A stretch of DNA of 10,670 bases from NORP181 sp047623555 (GCA_047623555.1 JBLHMP010000110.1:1-10670); one strand, 5' to 3'; numbered from the stretch's first letter, positions 1 to 7,037 are shown. Made by a program: numbers and translations. The notes: generated from the sequence alone by a model not told the origin.

Positions 1-113
1 ATATGTTCGGCAAACTCAAAGACTGGCGACGTATCGCCATGCGTTACGACAGATGCCCAAAGCTCTTCCTCTCAGCCATCGCGCTGGCCGCAATCGTCTT
101 GTTTTGGTTATGA
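1..113 (+). CDS. IS5-family transposase, C-terminal end (partial)
   Basis: Only the last 37 complete codons are in the window; the 5' part lies upstream. The visible peptide begins MFGKLKDWRRIAMRYDRCPK and ends AALAAIVLFWL-like, here SAIALAAIVLFWL. This tail, with an R-R-I-A-x-R-Y-D-R box and a hydrophobic end, is characteristic of the C-terminus of DDE transposases of the IS5 family, IS427 group. These cut and paste their own element. The ATG at 3 is an internal methionine, not a start. Stop TGA at 111-113 overlaps the terminal inverted repeat. Whether the complete transposase is functional cannot be seen from here. Confidence 0.85.
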   Translation, partial: MFGKLKDWRRIAMRYDRCPKLFLSAIALAAIVLFWL

Positions 114-124
114 GTCCTGACCCT
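1..124 (+). mobile_element. 3' end of an IS5-family (IS427-type) insertion sequence
   Basis: This is the right end of an insertion sequence whose remainder lies outside the window. Seen: the last codons of an IS5-type transposase, then immediately a GAGTCCTGACCC terminal motif overlapping the stop codon, then CTAG. IS427-group elements commonly have the stop codon running into the terminal repeat and insert at TA- or CTAG-like targets, so the element probably ends at 123-126. The following bases read straight into another gene's coding sequence, which supports this boundary. The exact end cannot be fixed without the left repeat. Confidence 0.72.
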
Positions 125-126
125 AG

Positions 127-1250
127 GGCGTTACGGTTACAAGCACCAGTTATTCTGGCGATCCGCTGTCGTCGGGCATCTATTCGGGTGCGGATACCAC
201 ATCCCCCGGAGTCACCCCCCGGTGATGCCGGCGTCATCCTGTCCACCGGTTACGTGAGCGATTTCACCAATGGAGACGGTTCAACCAACACCAATGGTGT
301 CGACGGAGACGCGGAATTCAACACGCTGGCAGGCACAACCACGAGAGATGCCTCGTTTCTTGGGGCAAAATTCATCCCAACCGGCGATTTCCTGACCATT
401 GATTTTGTAATCTCGTCCGAGAAATACCCGGAATAGATCAACAGTGTTTACAACGATGTTATCGGCGTTTGGGTCAATGGGGTTCAGGCCACTGTTTCCA
501 TCGGTGATGGGTCTGCATCGGTTGGCAACATCAATGGGACTGACACGCAAAACCTATATCTGGACAACTCAGGCGACCAGTATAACACTGAGATGGATGG
601 GTTCACCATCACACTGACCTTTGTCGCGCCGGTCATTCCTGGCGTGGTAAATACGCTTAAAATTGGCGTCGCAGATGTGGGTGATAGCAGCTATGACACC
701 AACTTGTTGATTGCTGGCGGTTCAATCCAGACCGCGATTGTGGCGCTGAATGATGCGATTACATTGGGCCCCAATGACACCCATGTTATGGGTAATTACT
801 CCAGTGTTGGCGGCACGTTGATGGTGACCCATATCAACGGCTTTCCGGTTGTGGCTGGTGATACGATAACGCTGAATGCGGATGGTACATTCACCATCGT
901 GGCCGATACCGATGATGAAACGGTCTATTTCAACGGATCTGATCAACGATCAAACCATCCGGATTGACCGTAGCAAACCCGAGACCACCTATTTTTACCT
1001 ACTATTGAACAGCCATGAAATCCTGCTGTCAAACGGCATGGCCACCGAGAGCTTTCTGCCGGGTCCCGAAACCCTGCCAGTTTATGACGCCAATACACCG
1101 GGCGAATTGTTGCGTCTGTTCCCATGCCTTGCCAGTAGTGCAGAAACGGGCTTTGGCCAGACCGCGCGCCTAACATTGAAAAGCTATGAATCCCGCATTT
1201 TGGCGCAGTTTTCGGCGGATCATGCTCGGGGGAATACGCAGGTTCTTTAA
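127..1250 (+). pseudogene. Broken choice-of-anchor L / Hint domain surface or secreted protein
   Basis: Remains of a roseobacter-type exported protein. Frame 1 (127-219) reads GVTVTSTSYSGDPLSSG, the start of a choice-of-anchor L domain. The reading then shifts to frame 2 (from 221), with GVILSTG, a DASFLGAKFIPTGD-like stretch, SEKYPE and NDVIGVWVNG. The C6 run at 215-220 has one C too many. TAG at 434-436 interrupts frame 2, which otherwise stays open and protein-like to about 930. After that, frame 3 (from about 936) gives only the C-terminal part of a Hint domain (NDQTIRIDRSKPETTYFYLL, then HEILLSNG and ESFLPG). The Hint N-terminal half with its catalytic Cys is missing, consistent with an internal deletion near 928-945. 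The 5' end is cut by the IS. These lesions make an intact product very unlikely. Family assignment is from recognised motifs, not a search. Confidence 0.85.
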
Positions 1251-1315
1251 AATCGGCGCGTCACGGCGTAGGTCATGGTTGGCAAACGTACCCATGACTG
1301 AGCAATGGACCCCAG

Positions 1316-2569
1316 ATGACCAACATATCAAAAGACCTGCTGACCGAAATACGGGCGAAATTCGCCCAAATCGACATCTGCCCGCAACAGGGAGAGCGTG
1401 TTTTTTTTGAAAACGCAGGCGGCGCGCTGACGTTGAATTCGGTTGTGGAAACCTCGCAGAGCTACGCGGCAATTCCCGACAATCAGGGGCGTGACAACCC
1501 GGGCAGTCACGAATTGGTGCGGGTGATCACCAAAGCCAAAGACGATATGCGGGTCTTTATGAACGCGCCAGATGGCCATTTTTTTATGGGCGAGAGCGGC
1601 ACCGAACTATTGTTTCGCCTGATTTCCGCCGCTTGCCTAGGCACCGCAGAGGGTGGTCAGGTTCTGGGTTCAACGCTGGAACATCCGGCAACCCGCAGCG
1701 CCTGCGCGCGCTGGGCCAGGATTGCCCGCCAAAGCCATGTATTGGTTGACCATGATGATGCCACTGGCACGGTTTCGGCTGCGGCCTACGCTGCCAAGGT
1801 CACGCCGCAAACACAGGTTGCTACAATTGTGCACACTTCGCCTGTGACCGGCATGGGCGTTGATGTTGCGGCGGTTGTTGCCGCGATTCGCAAGGTTGCG
1901 CCGGATTGCATCATCATCGTTGACGGCATTCAACATGCTGCCCACGGGCGGATTGATCTGACGGAATATAACGCTGATGCCTATGTGGTTTCGCCGTATA
2001 AAATGTTTTCACGGCACGGTTATGGTCTGGCCTGGATTTCCGACCTGCTGACCGCCTTGCCGCATAACAGCCTGATCGGAGGGCCGACGGGCACATGGGA
2101 AATGGGCACCCGCGATACCGGCGCCTATGCCACGCTAAGTGAGGTCGCGGACTATTTTGAATGGCTCGGCGGGCAGGTGAGCGATGCCACAGACCGGCGG
2201 GCAAAATTTGTCGCCGCAGGCGAGGCGATTCACGCACAGGAAAAAACGCTAACCGATGCGATGATCCACGGCATTGGCAACCTACCCGGGTTGGCCAAAA
2301 TAGAAACGGTTCATATACTTGGCGGTACTGACAACCCGGCCCGCGAAGGTTTGGTGTCTTTGTATGTCGATGGCGTGGCCTCGGTGGACGTGGTGAAAAT
2401 GCTGAACCAACAGGGTATCCGAACCCACCTGCGCAAAGCCGATCATTATTCCGATAACATCCTGAAACCACTAGGGTTGGATAGTTGCGTGCGGGTGTCG
2501 ATGTGCCATTACAACAGCACGCAAGAGGTCGCGAAATTCCTCAGTGCGATGATGTCCATCAGCGCCTGA
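1316..2569 (+). CDS. Aminotransferase class V-fold PLP-dependent enzyme
   Basis: A 417-residue cytosolic PLP enzyme of fold type I, class V (NifS/CsdA-like fold). Seen: an N-terminal FFENAGGALTLN segment, G-E-S-G-T-E near 92-97 for the cofactor phosphate, LEHPA (H123) for ring stacking, VDGIQHAAHGRID with D203 contacting the pyridine nitrogen, and VVSPYKMFSRHGYG with K229 as the likely Schiff-base lysine. The usual His before that lysine is Tyr. The C-terminal region (THLRKADHYSDNIL) lacks the mobile Cys of cysteine desulfurases, so a transaminase, lyase or other PLP role is more likely than sulfur transfer. The ribosome site before ATG 1316 is weak. It converges with the FAH gene, with 7 bp between stop codons. 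A role in supplying the 2-oxo acid for the adjacent decarboxylase is inference. Confidence 0.85.
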   Translation: MTNISKDLLTEIRAKFAQIDICPQQGERVFFENAGGALTLNSVVETSQSYAAIPDNQGRDNPGSHELVRVITKAKDDMRVFMNAPDGHFFMGESGTELLFRLISAACLGTAEGGQVLGSTLEHPATRSACARWARIARQSHVLVDHDDATGTVSAAAYAAKVTPQTQVATIVHTSPVTGMGVDVAAVVAAIRKVAPDCIIIVDGIQHAAHGRIDLTEYNADAYVVSPYKMFSRHGYGLAWISDLLTALPHNSLIGGPTGTWEMGTRDTGAYATLSEVADYFEWLGGQVSDATDRRAKFVAAGEAIHAQEKTLTDAMIHGIGNLPGLAKIETVHILGGTDNPAREGLVSLYVDGVASVDVVKMLNQQGIRTHLRKADHYSDNILKPLGLDSCVRVSMCHYNSTQEVAKFLSAMMSISA

Positions 2570-2576
2570 TCGGGGT

Positions 2577-3260
2577 CTAAACGACCGTAATGTTCAGCTC
2601 ACCCAGCCCGGCGATGGTTGCGACCATAACATCGCCGCGCACAACAGGCCCAACCCCGGCGGGTGTTCCGGACATGATGACGTCACCCGCCGCGATATCG
2701 TAATATTGCGACAGATAGCTGATCATTTCGGGCACCTTCCAGATCATCTGGTTTAGGTCGCCGTCCTGGCGGACCTCGCCGTTAACCGTAAGCCTGATTT
2801 CACCGCTCTCAAGATGCCCAACCTCATCCACGGAATACAGCGGCCCAACCGGGGCCGAGCGTTCAAAAGCCTTGCCAATCTCCCAGGGTCGCCCGGCCTT
2901 TTTCATCTGCGCCTGCAGGTCGCGGCGTGTCATATCAAGCCCGACGGCATAGCCATAAACATGGCTTAGAGCGTCGTCTTGCGCGATGTCACGCCCGCCG
3001 CTTTTGAGCGCGATAACCATTTCCAGTTCGTGGTGCACATCGTCGGATTTGGCGGGATAGGGGAATTGACCGGAACTATCGAGGTTCTCCGCGTTCTTTT
3101 GGAAAAAGAACGGCGCTTCGCGGTTTGGATCGTGGCCCATTTCGATGGCATGTGCCGCGTAATTGCGGCCAATGCAGTACACCCGACGCACAGGAAACGT
3201 GCCGCCGCCATGTGCGGGAATGGTTGGGCGAACTGGAACTGCGATCACACTTTGGGTCAT
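2577..3260 (-). CDS. Fumarylacetoacetate hydrolase (FAH) family protein, fumarylpyruvate hydrolase-like
   Basis: A 227-residue protein of the FAH superfamily. Members cleave C-C bonds of acylpyruvates such as fumarylpyruvate, or decarboxylate or tautomerise oxaloacetate, using Mg2+ or Mn2+. Seen: RRVYCIGRNYAAHA (residues 25-38), the HHELEMV metal site with E78 and E80, D109 in GLDMTRRDLQAQ, the K130-centred GKAFERSAPVGP motif, VNGEVRQDGD, and the closing GDVIMSGTPAGVGPV signature. Length is normal for the short single-domain type. The closest remembered relatives are NagK-type fumarylpyruvate hydrolases of gentisate breakdown, but no gentisate genes are visible. AAGGA lies 6 bases before ATG. 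It follows the decarboxylase beta gene by 32 bp on the same strand, so co-transcription is likely. The true substrate is unknown. Confidence 0.9.
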   Translation of the reverse strand: MTQSVIAVPVRPTIPAHGGGTFPVRRVYCIGRNYAAHAIEMGHDPNREAPFFFQKNAENLDSSGQFPYPAKSDDVHHELEMVIALKSGGRDIAQDDALSHVYGYAVGLDMTRRDLQAQMKKAGRPWEIGKAFERSAPVGPLYSVDEVGHLESGEIRLTVNGEVRQDGDLNQMIWKVPEMISYLSQYYDIAAGDVIMSGTPAGVGPVVRGDVMVATIAGLGELNITVV

Positions 3261-3292
3261 TCAGTTTCCTTAGGTTTGGTCGGCCAAATTAG

Positions 3293-3853
3293 CTAGGCTT
3301 TTGTCTGAACCGCGCCCATAAAGCGTTCGCGGATCACGATAGGGTTCATGTTTATCACCGGAACCTTGGCGTTGCCAGATGTGCATTTGCTGACGATGAC
3401 GGTCATTTCCCCAGCGGAAAGCGCAGTTTTCAAAACGTCCGCTGTCTCGGCCCCGGTGCATTCAATGACGTTTTCACAGCCACAGGCCCGCGCCACCGCA
3501 GTCAGGGATGTTTTGCGTCCAGCATAGGTTGGCTGGTCGCCGGTAGAGCCATAGCTGCCATTGTCGACGATCAACAAAACAAAGTTATCCGGCGGGTTGT
3601 TGGCCATTGTCGCCAGCGTCGCCATATTGGTCAGGATCGATCCGTCTCCGTCAATCGACACAACCATTTTGTCCTGCGTCAGCGCCAGACCCAGCCCGAT
3701 TGAGGACGCCAGCCCCATGGTTCCAAGCATGTAAAAATTGTTGGCATTGTCATTCAGGGCATACAATTCTTGACTGGGCGCGCCAATGTTGCAGACAACC
3801 AATGCGTCTTGCAGGACCGGGATCAGGGTTTTCAGAACATCATATCGGATCAT
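3293..3853 (-). CDS. comE: Sulfopyruvate/phosphonopyruvate decarboxylase, beta subunit (ComE-like, TPP-binding)
   Basis: A 186-residue thiamine-pyrophosphate domain protein, the PP-domain subunit of a two-subunit decarboxylase acting on sulfopyruvate (giving sulfoacetaldehyde) or a related 3-substituted pyruvate. Seen: CNIGAPSQELY (21-31), NNFYMLGTMGLASSIGLGLA (38-57), the TPP/Mg motif DGDGS (68-72) and its partner VDNGSYGSTGDQPTY (96-110). This order and spacing match the ComE/sulfopyruvate decarboxylase beta family, whose members are about 180-190 residues. Start chosen at 3853 because its ATG overlaps the alpha-subunit stop as ATGA, a sign of translational coupling. A longer reading from 3907 would lie inside the alpha gene. 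Stop is TAG. The symbol reflects family; the actual substrate is not proven. Confidence 0.88.
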   Translation of the reverse strand: MIRYDVLKTLIPVLQDALVVCNIGAPSQELYALNDNANNFYMLGTMGLASSIGLGLALTQDKMVVSIDGDGSILTNMATLATMANNPPDNFVLLIVDNGSYGSTGDQPTYAGRKTSLTAVARACGCENVIECTGAETADVLKTALSAGEMTVIVSKCTSGNAKVPVINMNPIVIRERFMGAVQTKA

Positions 3854-4356
3854 GTCGCAGTCCTCCAGAATGTCGCGTCTGCCAGTATCGCCACGGGTTT
3901 GCTGCACATGAACGCGTGGTTCAAAATACCGCTAAGTTCGCCGACCTGTTCAGGCTGATGAAAGTGATAGGTCGGAATGTGCAACTGGTTCAGAATGGCC
4001 TTGGTGTGCAGCGCCATTTCGACCTGACAGGCAACCGGTTCACCAACTTCGCCGCGATAGCTGATCAGCATTGGCAGTGGGATCTGGTAGAACTGGATCA
4101 AGGTTGCCAGCGTGTTGACGACAACCCCCAACGCGGTATTTTGCATCAGGATGCAGGGCCGCGCGCCGCCCATATAGGCGCCGGCACAAAGGCCCAGACC
4201 TTCGTCTTCTTTGTTGCACGGAACATGCTGAATTTTGGGGGTTTCATCCAGAACTTCAAGGACCCCGGCCAGTTGTTTGCACGGAACCGAGGTTGCAAAA
4301 CTGATCTGGTTAGCGATTAGATCGTCAACGATTTTTTGGTCGATACGTTTGGCCAT
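3850..4356 (-). CDS. comD: Sulfopyruvate/phosphonopyruvate decarboxylase, alpha subunit (ComD-like)
   Basis: A 168-residue protein corresponding to the PYR domain of a TPP-dependent decarboxylase, working with the downstream beta subunit in the cytosol. Seen: VPCNKEDEGLGLCAGAYMGG with E52 as the likely cofactor-activating glutamate, PCILMQNTALG (67-77), and LISYRGEVGEPVACQVEM (97-114), all hallmarks of the ComD/sulfopyruvate decarboxylase alpha family at the expected length. AAGGA lies 6 bases before the ATG. It is first in a minus-strand set alpha-beta-FAH hydrolase. In roseobacters ComDE serves sulfolactate or cysteate breakdown to sulfoacetaldehyde, which Xsc then desulfonates; neither xsc nor suyAB is in the window. 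Phosphonopyruvate or another pyruvate derivative remains possible. Confidence 0.88.
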   Translation of the reverse strand: MAKRIDQKIVDDLIANQISFATSVPCKQLAGVLEVLDETPKIQHVPCNKEDEGLGLCAGAYMGGARPCILMQNTALGVVVNTLATLIQFYQIPLPMLISYRGEVGEPVACQVEMALHTKAILNQLHIPTYHFHQPEQVGELSGILNHAFMCSKPVAILADATFWRTAT

Positions 4357-4400
4357 GCTGTGTCCTTTGTCTGCGTAACAAAGATGTAGCGGACCAAGGC

Positions 4401-4433
4401 GGCCTTGCCAACAAATTCAATTGGCAAGAGGCC
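4401..4433 (-). promoter_or_regulatory. Dyad upstream of the decarboxylase operon, possible operator
   Basis: TTGCCAA (4405-4411) and TTGGCAA (4421-4427) form a perfect 7-bp inverted repeat with a 9-base spacer, flanked by GGCC on both sides (4401-4404 and 4430-4433, the right one offset by two bases). It lies about 50-75 bp upstream of the alpha-subunit start, where an operator would be expected. No strong -35/-10 pair could be placed. Binding by a regulator is inference. Confidence 0.4.
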
Positions 4434-4436
4434 GTA

Positions 4437-4463
4437 AGGGCGCAGAGCAATGCGCTGCGCCCT
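4437..4463 (-). terminator. GC-rich hairpin downstream of the DUF992 gene
   Basis: AGGGCGCAG (4437-4445) pairs perfectly with CTGCGCCCT (4455-4463), a 9-bp stem with a 9-base loop. It begins 37 bp past the DUF992 stop codon, a normal place for a transcription terminator on the minus strand. No T-run follows on that strand, so it is either a weak intrinsic terminator or an mRNA-stabilising 3' hairpin. Confidence 0.5.
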
Positions 4464-4499
4464 CATTTCAACGGCGATAAAACCGCCACTAAATGGTGC

Positions 4500-4990
4500 C
4501 TATTTGACGTACTCAAGTTTGATTTCTTGCAGCCCACCGGCGACGTTCAGGCCCTCTTGGCCCTGAATGCTGAATGGCTGCAGCGTAAAGGCATTGCCGA
4601 CGCTGACCAGAATGTTGCCGCCGACGCCGCCAACAACCGTGACTTCTGCGCCTACACCTTGGTATTTTCCGGCCAAAGCACCTTTGTCTTGGGTCTTGGA
4701 AGGTGCCAGCACCCCCCAGAGGATTTTGCTTTTCTTCGTGATGCCGATATCAAGCCCGACTTTGGTCACCCGACCGGAATAATTTTCGACGCTGCCATCC
4801 GTTTTTGTGAATGTGCAGGTCATTTTTTTTTCGATCCAAGGATCATGCCAATGCCGCCTGCGACATCGCATTCCAGCTTTCCGATCTGGACGTCACCGTC
4901 TTTGGCAAATGCGGTATGTGCAAACAGCATTGAAGCGGCCACAATCGCGCCCGTGAAGAGTTTGCGTTTTGGTGTCGTTGAAATGTACAT
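4500..4990 (-). pseudogene. DUF992 family exported protein, frameshifted in an A9 tract
   Basis: The reading starts at ATG 4990 (AAGG a few bases upstream). It opens with a signal peptide of about 29 residues: KRK, a hydrophobic LFTGAIVAASMLFAHT core and an AFA cleavage site. The DUF992 hallmark LECDVAGGIGMILGSK follows, then the frame stops at TGA after nine A's (T9 on plus at 4823-4831). The second half continues in the next frame: MTCTFTKTDGS, VTKVGLDIGI, GALAGKYQGV and the LQPFSIQGQEGLNVA ending. With ten A's the join reads GSKKKMTCTF, aligning exactly with the family pattern, and the product would be 163 residues. DUF992 proteins are small periplasmic or secreted proteins of unknown role. 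The single-base loss could be a real mutation, a slippage-prone or phase-variable tract, or a sequencing error. Confidence 0.82.
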
Positions 4991-5070
4991 TTTTAACCTT
5001 TTTATATCAGGATTACCTGTAGTTCCGTCCTGAGCAGCCTTTTGAATCGGCTCACCAATTTGACACATTT

Positions 5071-5079
5071 AGTATAACA
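5071..5079 (-). promoter_or_regulatory. Possible extended -10 of the DUF992 gene
   Basis: On the minus strand the bases read TGTTATACT, matching an extended -10 (TGn then TATAAT-like, 5 of 6). It lies about 80 bp upstream of the DUF992 start at 4990. No acceptable -35 was found at 16-18 bp, so this is a weak call. Confidence 0.25.
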
Positions 5080-5118
5080 GATGCTTGCGGGATTGGGGGG
5101 ATTGTAAACCCCGGTATT

Positions 5119-5132
5119 GGCGAAATTTCGCC
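5119..5132. promoter_or_regulatory. Perfect 14-bp palindrome GGCGAAATTTCGCC, candidate operator
   Basis: An exact self-complementary 14-mer lies in the divergent gap between the DUF992 gene (start 4990) and the acyl-CoA synthetase gene (start 5278). It has no loop, so it is a poor hairpin, and it fits a homodimeric DNA-binding protein better. The protein bound and the gene controlled are unknown. Confidence 0.4.
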
Positions 5133-5277
5133 TTAGGTTGGGCCTGTATGGTATGGTGGTGAACTATCGTGACGATTGCGGCGCTGGGCGGGGCGCAATA
5201 GGGTGCATGAAAGAACTGCAGCCAGCGTTGCCTTGGCCAAAACCGGCGACTGGCGCAATATTTCGGAGAGCAACGTG

Positions 5278-7035
5278 ATGTCGATCCAGAACCAAAGCCC
5301 GGCAGGCAAATCTTTTAGCCCGGACCAGCCTGGCAAACTCGACGATGTGATCGGATTGCCTGAAGCGGGTCAATCATACCTGCGCGGTGCCACATCGCCG
5401 CCGCTGGCAAATGTGACGATACCGCAATTGCTGCGCGACGCTGTGGCGCAATTCGGGTCGCGTGATGCGGTGGTGTTCTGCGATCAGAACATCAGGATGA
5501 GCTATGATGAGCTTGCCCGTGCGGTGGATGAATTTGCCGCCGGATTGCTGGCGCTGGATTTAGCCAAAGGTGACCGCGTGGGCATCTGGTCGCCGAACCG
5601 CTGTGAATGGCTGCTGACGCAGTTTGCCACGGCGCGCATTGGGCTGGTGATGGTTAATATCAATCCGGCCTATCGTCTTTCCGAACTGGAATATGCGCTG
5701 AACAAGGTCGGCTGCAAGGCGCTGGTCACGGCCCGGTCTTTCAAAACCTCAGACTATTTAGAGATGATCCGGACGTTGGCGCCAGAGTTGCAAACCTGCG
5801 CGCCGGGGCAGTTGGGCGCGGCACGGTTGCCGGATTTACGCAGTGTTATTGTGATGGGTGATGATCCCGGTCCCGGCGCGTACAGTTTTGATCATGTATG
5901 CCAGCTTGGCGGGCCAGATCAGCACACGCGCCTACCCGAGATTGATGCGACACTGGACCCGGACGATGCGATCAATATTCAGTTCACTTCGGGCACCACC
6001 GGCATGCCCAAGGGCGCGACGCTGACGCATAATAACATCGTCAACAACGCCCGTTTTACCACCGACCGGATCAATCTGACCGAGGTTGACCGACTGGCGA
6101 TTCCGGTGCCTTTGTACCATTGTTTTGGCATGGTGATGGGGGCCTTGGGGGCCGTGAGCAAAGGCGCCGCGATGATTTTCCCGGGCGAGGCGTTTGACCC
6201 GGTGCAAACGCTTGATGCCGCCGCGGGTGAACGGTGTACCGCGCTGTACGCTGTGCCGACGATGTTTGTGGCAATGTTGGAAAACCTTGAACATAATCCC
6301 CGTGATCTGGCCAGTTTGCGCACCGGCATCATGGCCGGTGCGCCCTGTCCGACCGAGGTGATGCTGCGGGTGAATGCGCTGATGCACATGCGTGAGGTGA
6401 CGATTTGTTATGGCATGACCGAAACCTCGCCCGTGTCATTCCAAAGCTTTGTTGACGATCCGACTGACAAACGCTGCGAAACCGTCGGGCGCATTCATCC
6501 GCATCTTGAGGTCAAAGTGATCGGCGAGGATGGTCAGATTGTTCCGGTCGGTGAACAGGGCGAGCTGTGTACGCGCGGCTATTCGGTGATGAGGGATTAT
6601 TGGGGTGATCCCGATCAAACCGCCAAAGCGATAATTGATGGCTGGATGCACACCGGTGATCTGACGGTGATCGACGCCCAAGGGTTCTGTTCAATTGTGG
6701 GCCGGGTCAAGGACATGATTATCCGCGGCGGTGAAAACATCTATCCGCGTGAAGTTGAGGAATATTTGTTCCGTCATCCCAAAATCAGCAACGTACAGGT
6801 GTTTGGTATTCCCGACGACAGGCTGGGCGAAATTGTCTGTGCCTGGGCGATTGCGAAACCGGGCGTCGTGCTGTCACAGGGTGAGGTGCGTGATTTCTGC
6901 AGCGGGCAGATCGCGCATTACAAAATCCCCAAACACGTTCGGATCGTTACCGATTTGCCGATGACGATCACCGGAAAACCGCAGAAATTTATCATGCGGG
7001 ATCAGATGCTCGACCTGCTGGCGGCAGGCAAATAG
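5278..7035 (+). CDS. AMP-binding acyl-CoA synthetase (fatty-acid--CoA ligase type)
   Basis: A 585-residue ANL-superfamily adenylating enzyme that activates a carboxylic acid with ATP and joins it to CoA. Seen: P-loop-like TSGTTGMPKG (237-246), the PLYHCFGM acyl-pocket segment (278-285), YGMTETSP (378-385), the HTGD box (458-461), the hinge GRVKDMIIRGGENIYPREVE (475-494) and the C-terminal catalytic lysine in ITGKPQK (K567). The order is complete and the length normal for medium/long-chain acyl-CoA synthetases; a fatty acid substrate is likely but chain length cannot be read. Start chosen at ATG 5278, 9 bases after GGAG (5265-5268). An upstream reading from 5176 adds 34 residues that lack family character. 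Its stop is 2 bp from that of the convergent small gene. Confidence 0.92.
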   Translation: MSIQNQSPAGKSFSPDQPGKLDDVIGLPEAGQSYLRGATSPPLANVTIPQLLRDAVAQFGSRDAVVFCDQNIRMSYDELARAVDEFAAGLLALDLAKGDRVGIWSPNRCEWLLTQFATARIGLVMVNINPAYRLSELEYALNKVGCKALVTARSFKTSDYLEMIRTLAPELQTCAPGQLGAARLPDLRSVIVMGDDPGPGAYSFDHVCQLGGPDQHTRLPEIDATLDPDDAINIQFTSGTTGMPKGATLTHNNIVNNARFTTDRINLTEVDRLAIPVPLYHCFGMVMGALGAVSKGAAMIFPGEAFDPVQTLDAAAGERCTALYAVPTMFVAMLENLEHNPRDLASLRTGIMAGAPCPTEVMLRVNALMHMREVTICYGMTETSPVSFQSFVDDPTDKRCETVGRIHPHLEVKVIGEDGQIVPVGEQGELCTRGYSVMRDYWGDPDQTAKAIIDGWMHTGDLTVIDAQGFCSIVGRVKDMIIRGGENIYPREVEEYLFRHPKISNVQVFGIPDDRLGEIVCAWAIAKPGVVLSQGEVRDFCSGQIAHYKIPKHVRIVTDLPMTITGKPQKFIMRDQMLDLLAAGK

Positions 7036-7037
7036 CG

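Noticed and set aside
1353..1367. Palindrome GGGCGAAATTCGCCC, similar to the intergenic one at 5119
   Set aside because: It lies within the coding sequence of the PLP enzyme, has an odd centre and only partial similarity; coincidence is more likely than a second operator.
1401..1408. T8 run near the start of the PLP enzyme gene as a possible frameshift
   Set aside because: The frame reads correctly through it (RVFFENAGG) and both sides are family-like, so there is no lesion.
1914..2471. 185-codon open frame on the minus strand
   Set aside because: It lies wholly inside the well-supported PLP enzyme gene, is rich in Arg/Pro/His as antisense frames of GC-rich genes are, and has no family motif.
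3607..4320. 237-codon open frame on the plus strand
   Set aside because: It is antisense to comE and comD, both of which have strong motifs; the composition (Gln, Arg, Cys, His) is shadow-like.
4527..5033. 168-codon plus-strand frame across the DUF992 region
   Set aside because: Antisense of a recognisable DUF992 gene in both halves; no motif of its own.
5932..6387. Minus-strand frames inside the acyl-CoA synthetase gene
   Set aside because: They overlap the conserved AMP-binding core and have His/Arg-rich, unstructured composition.
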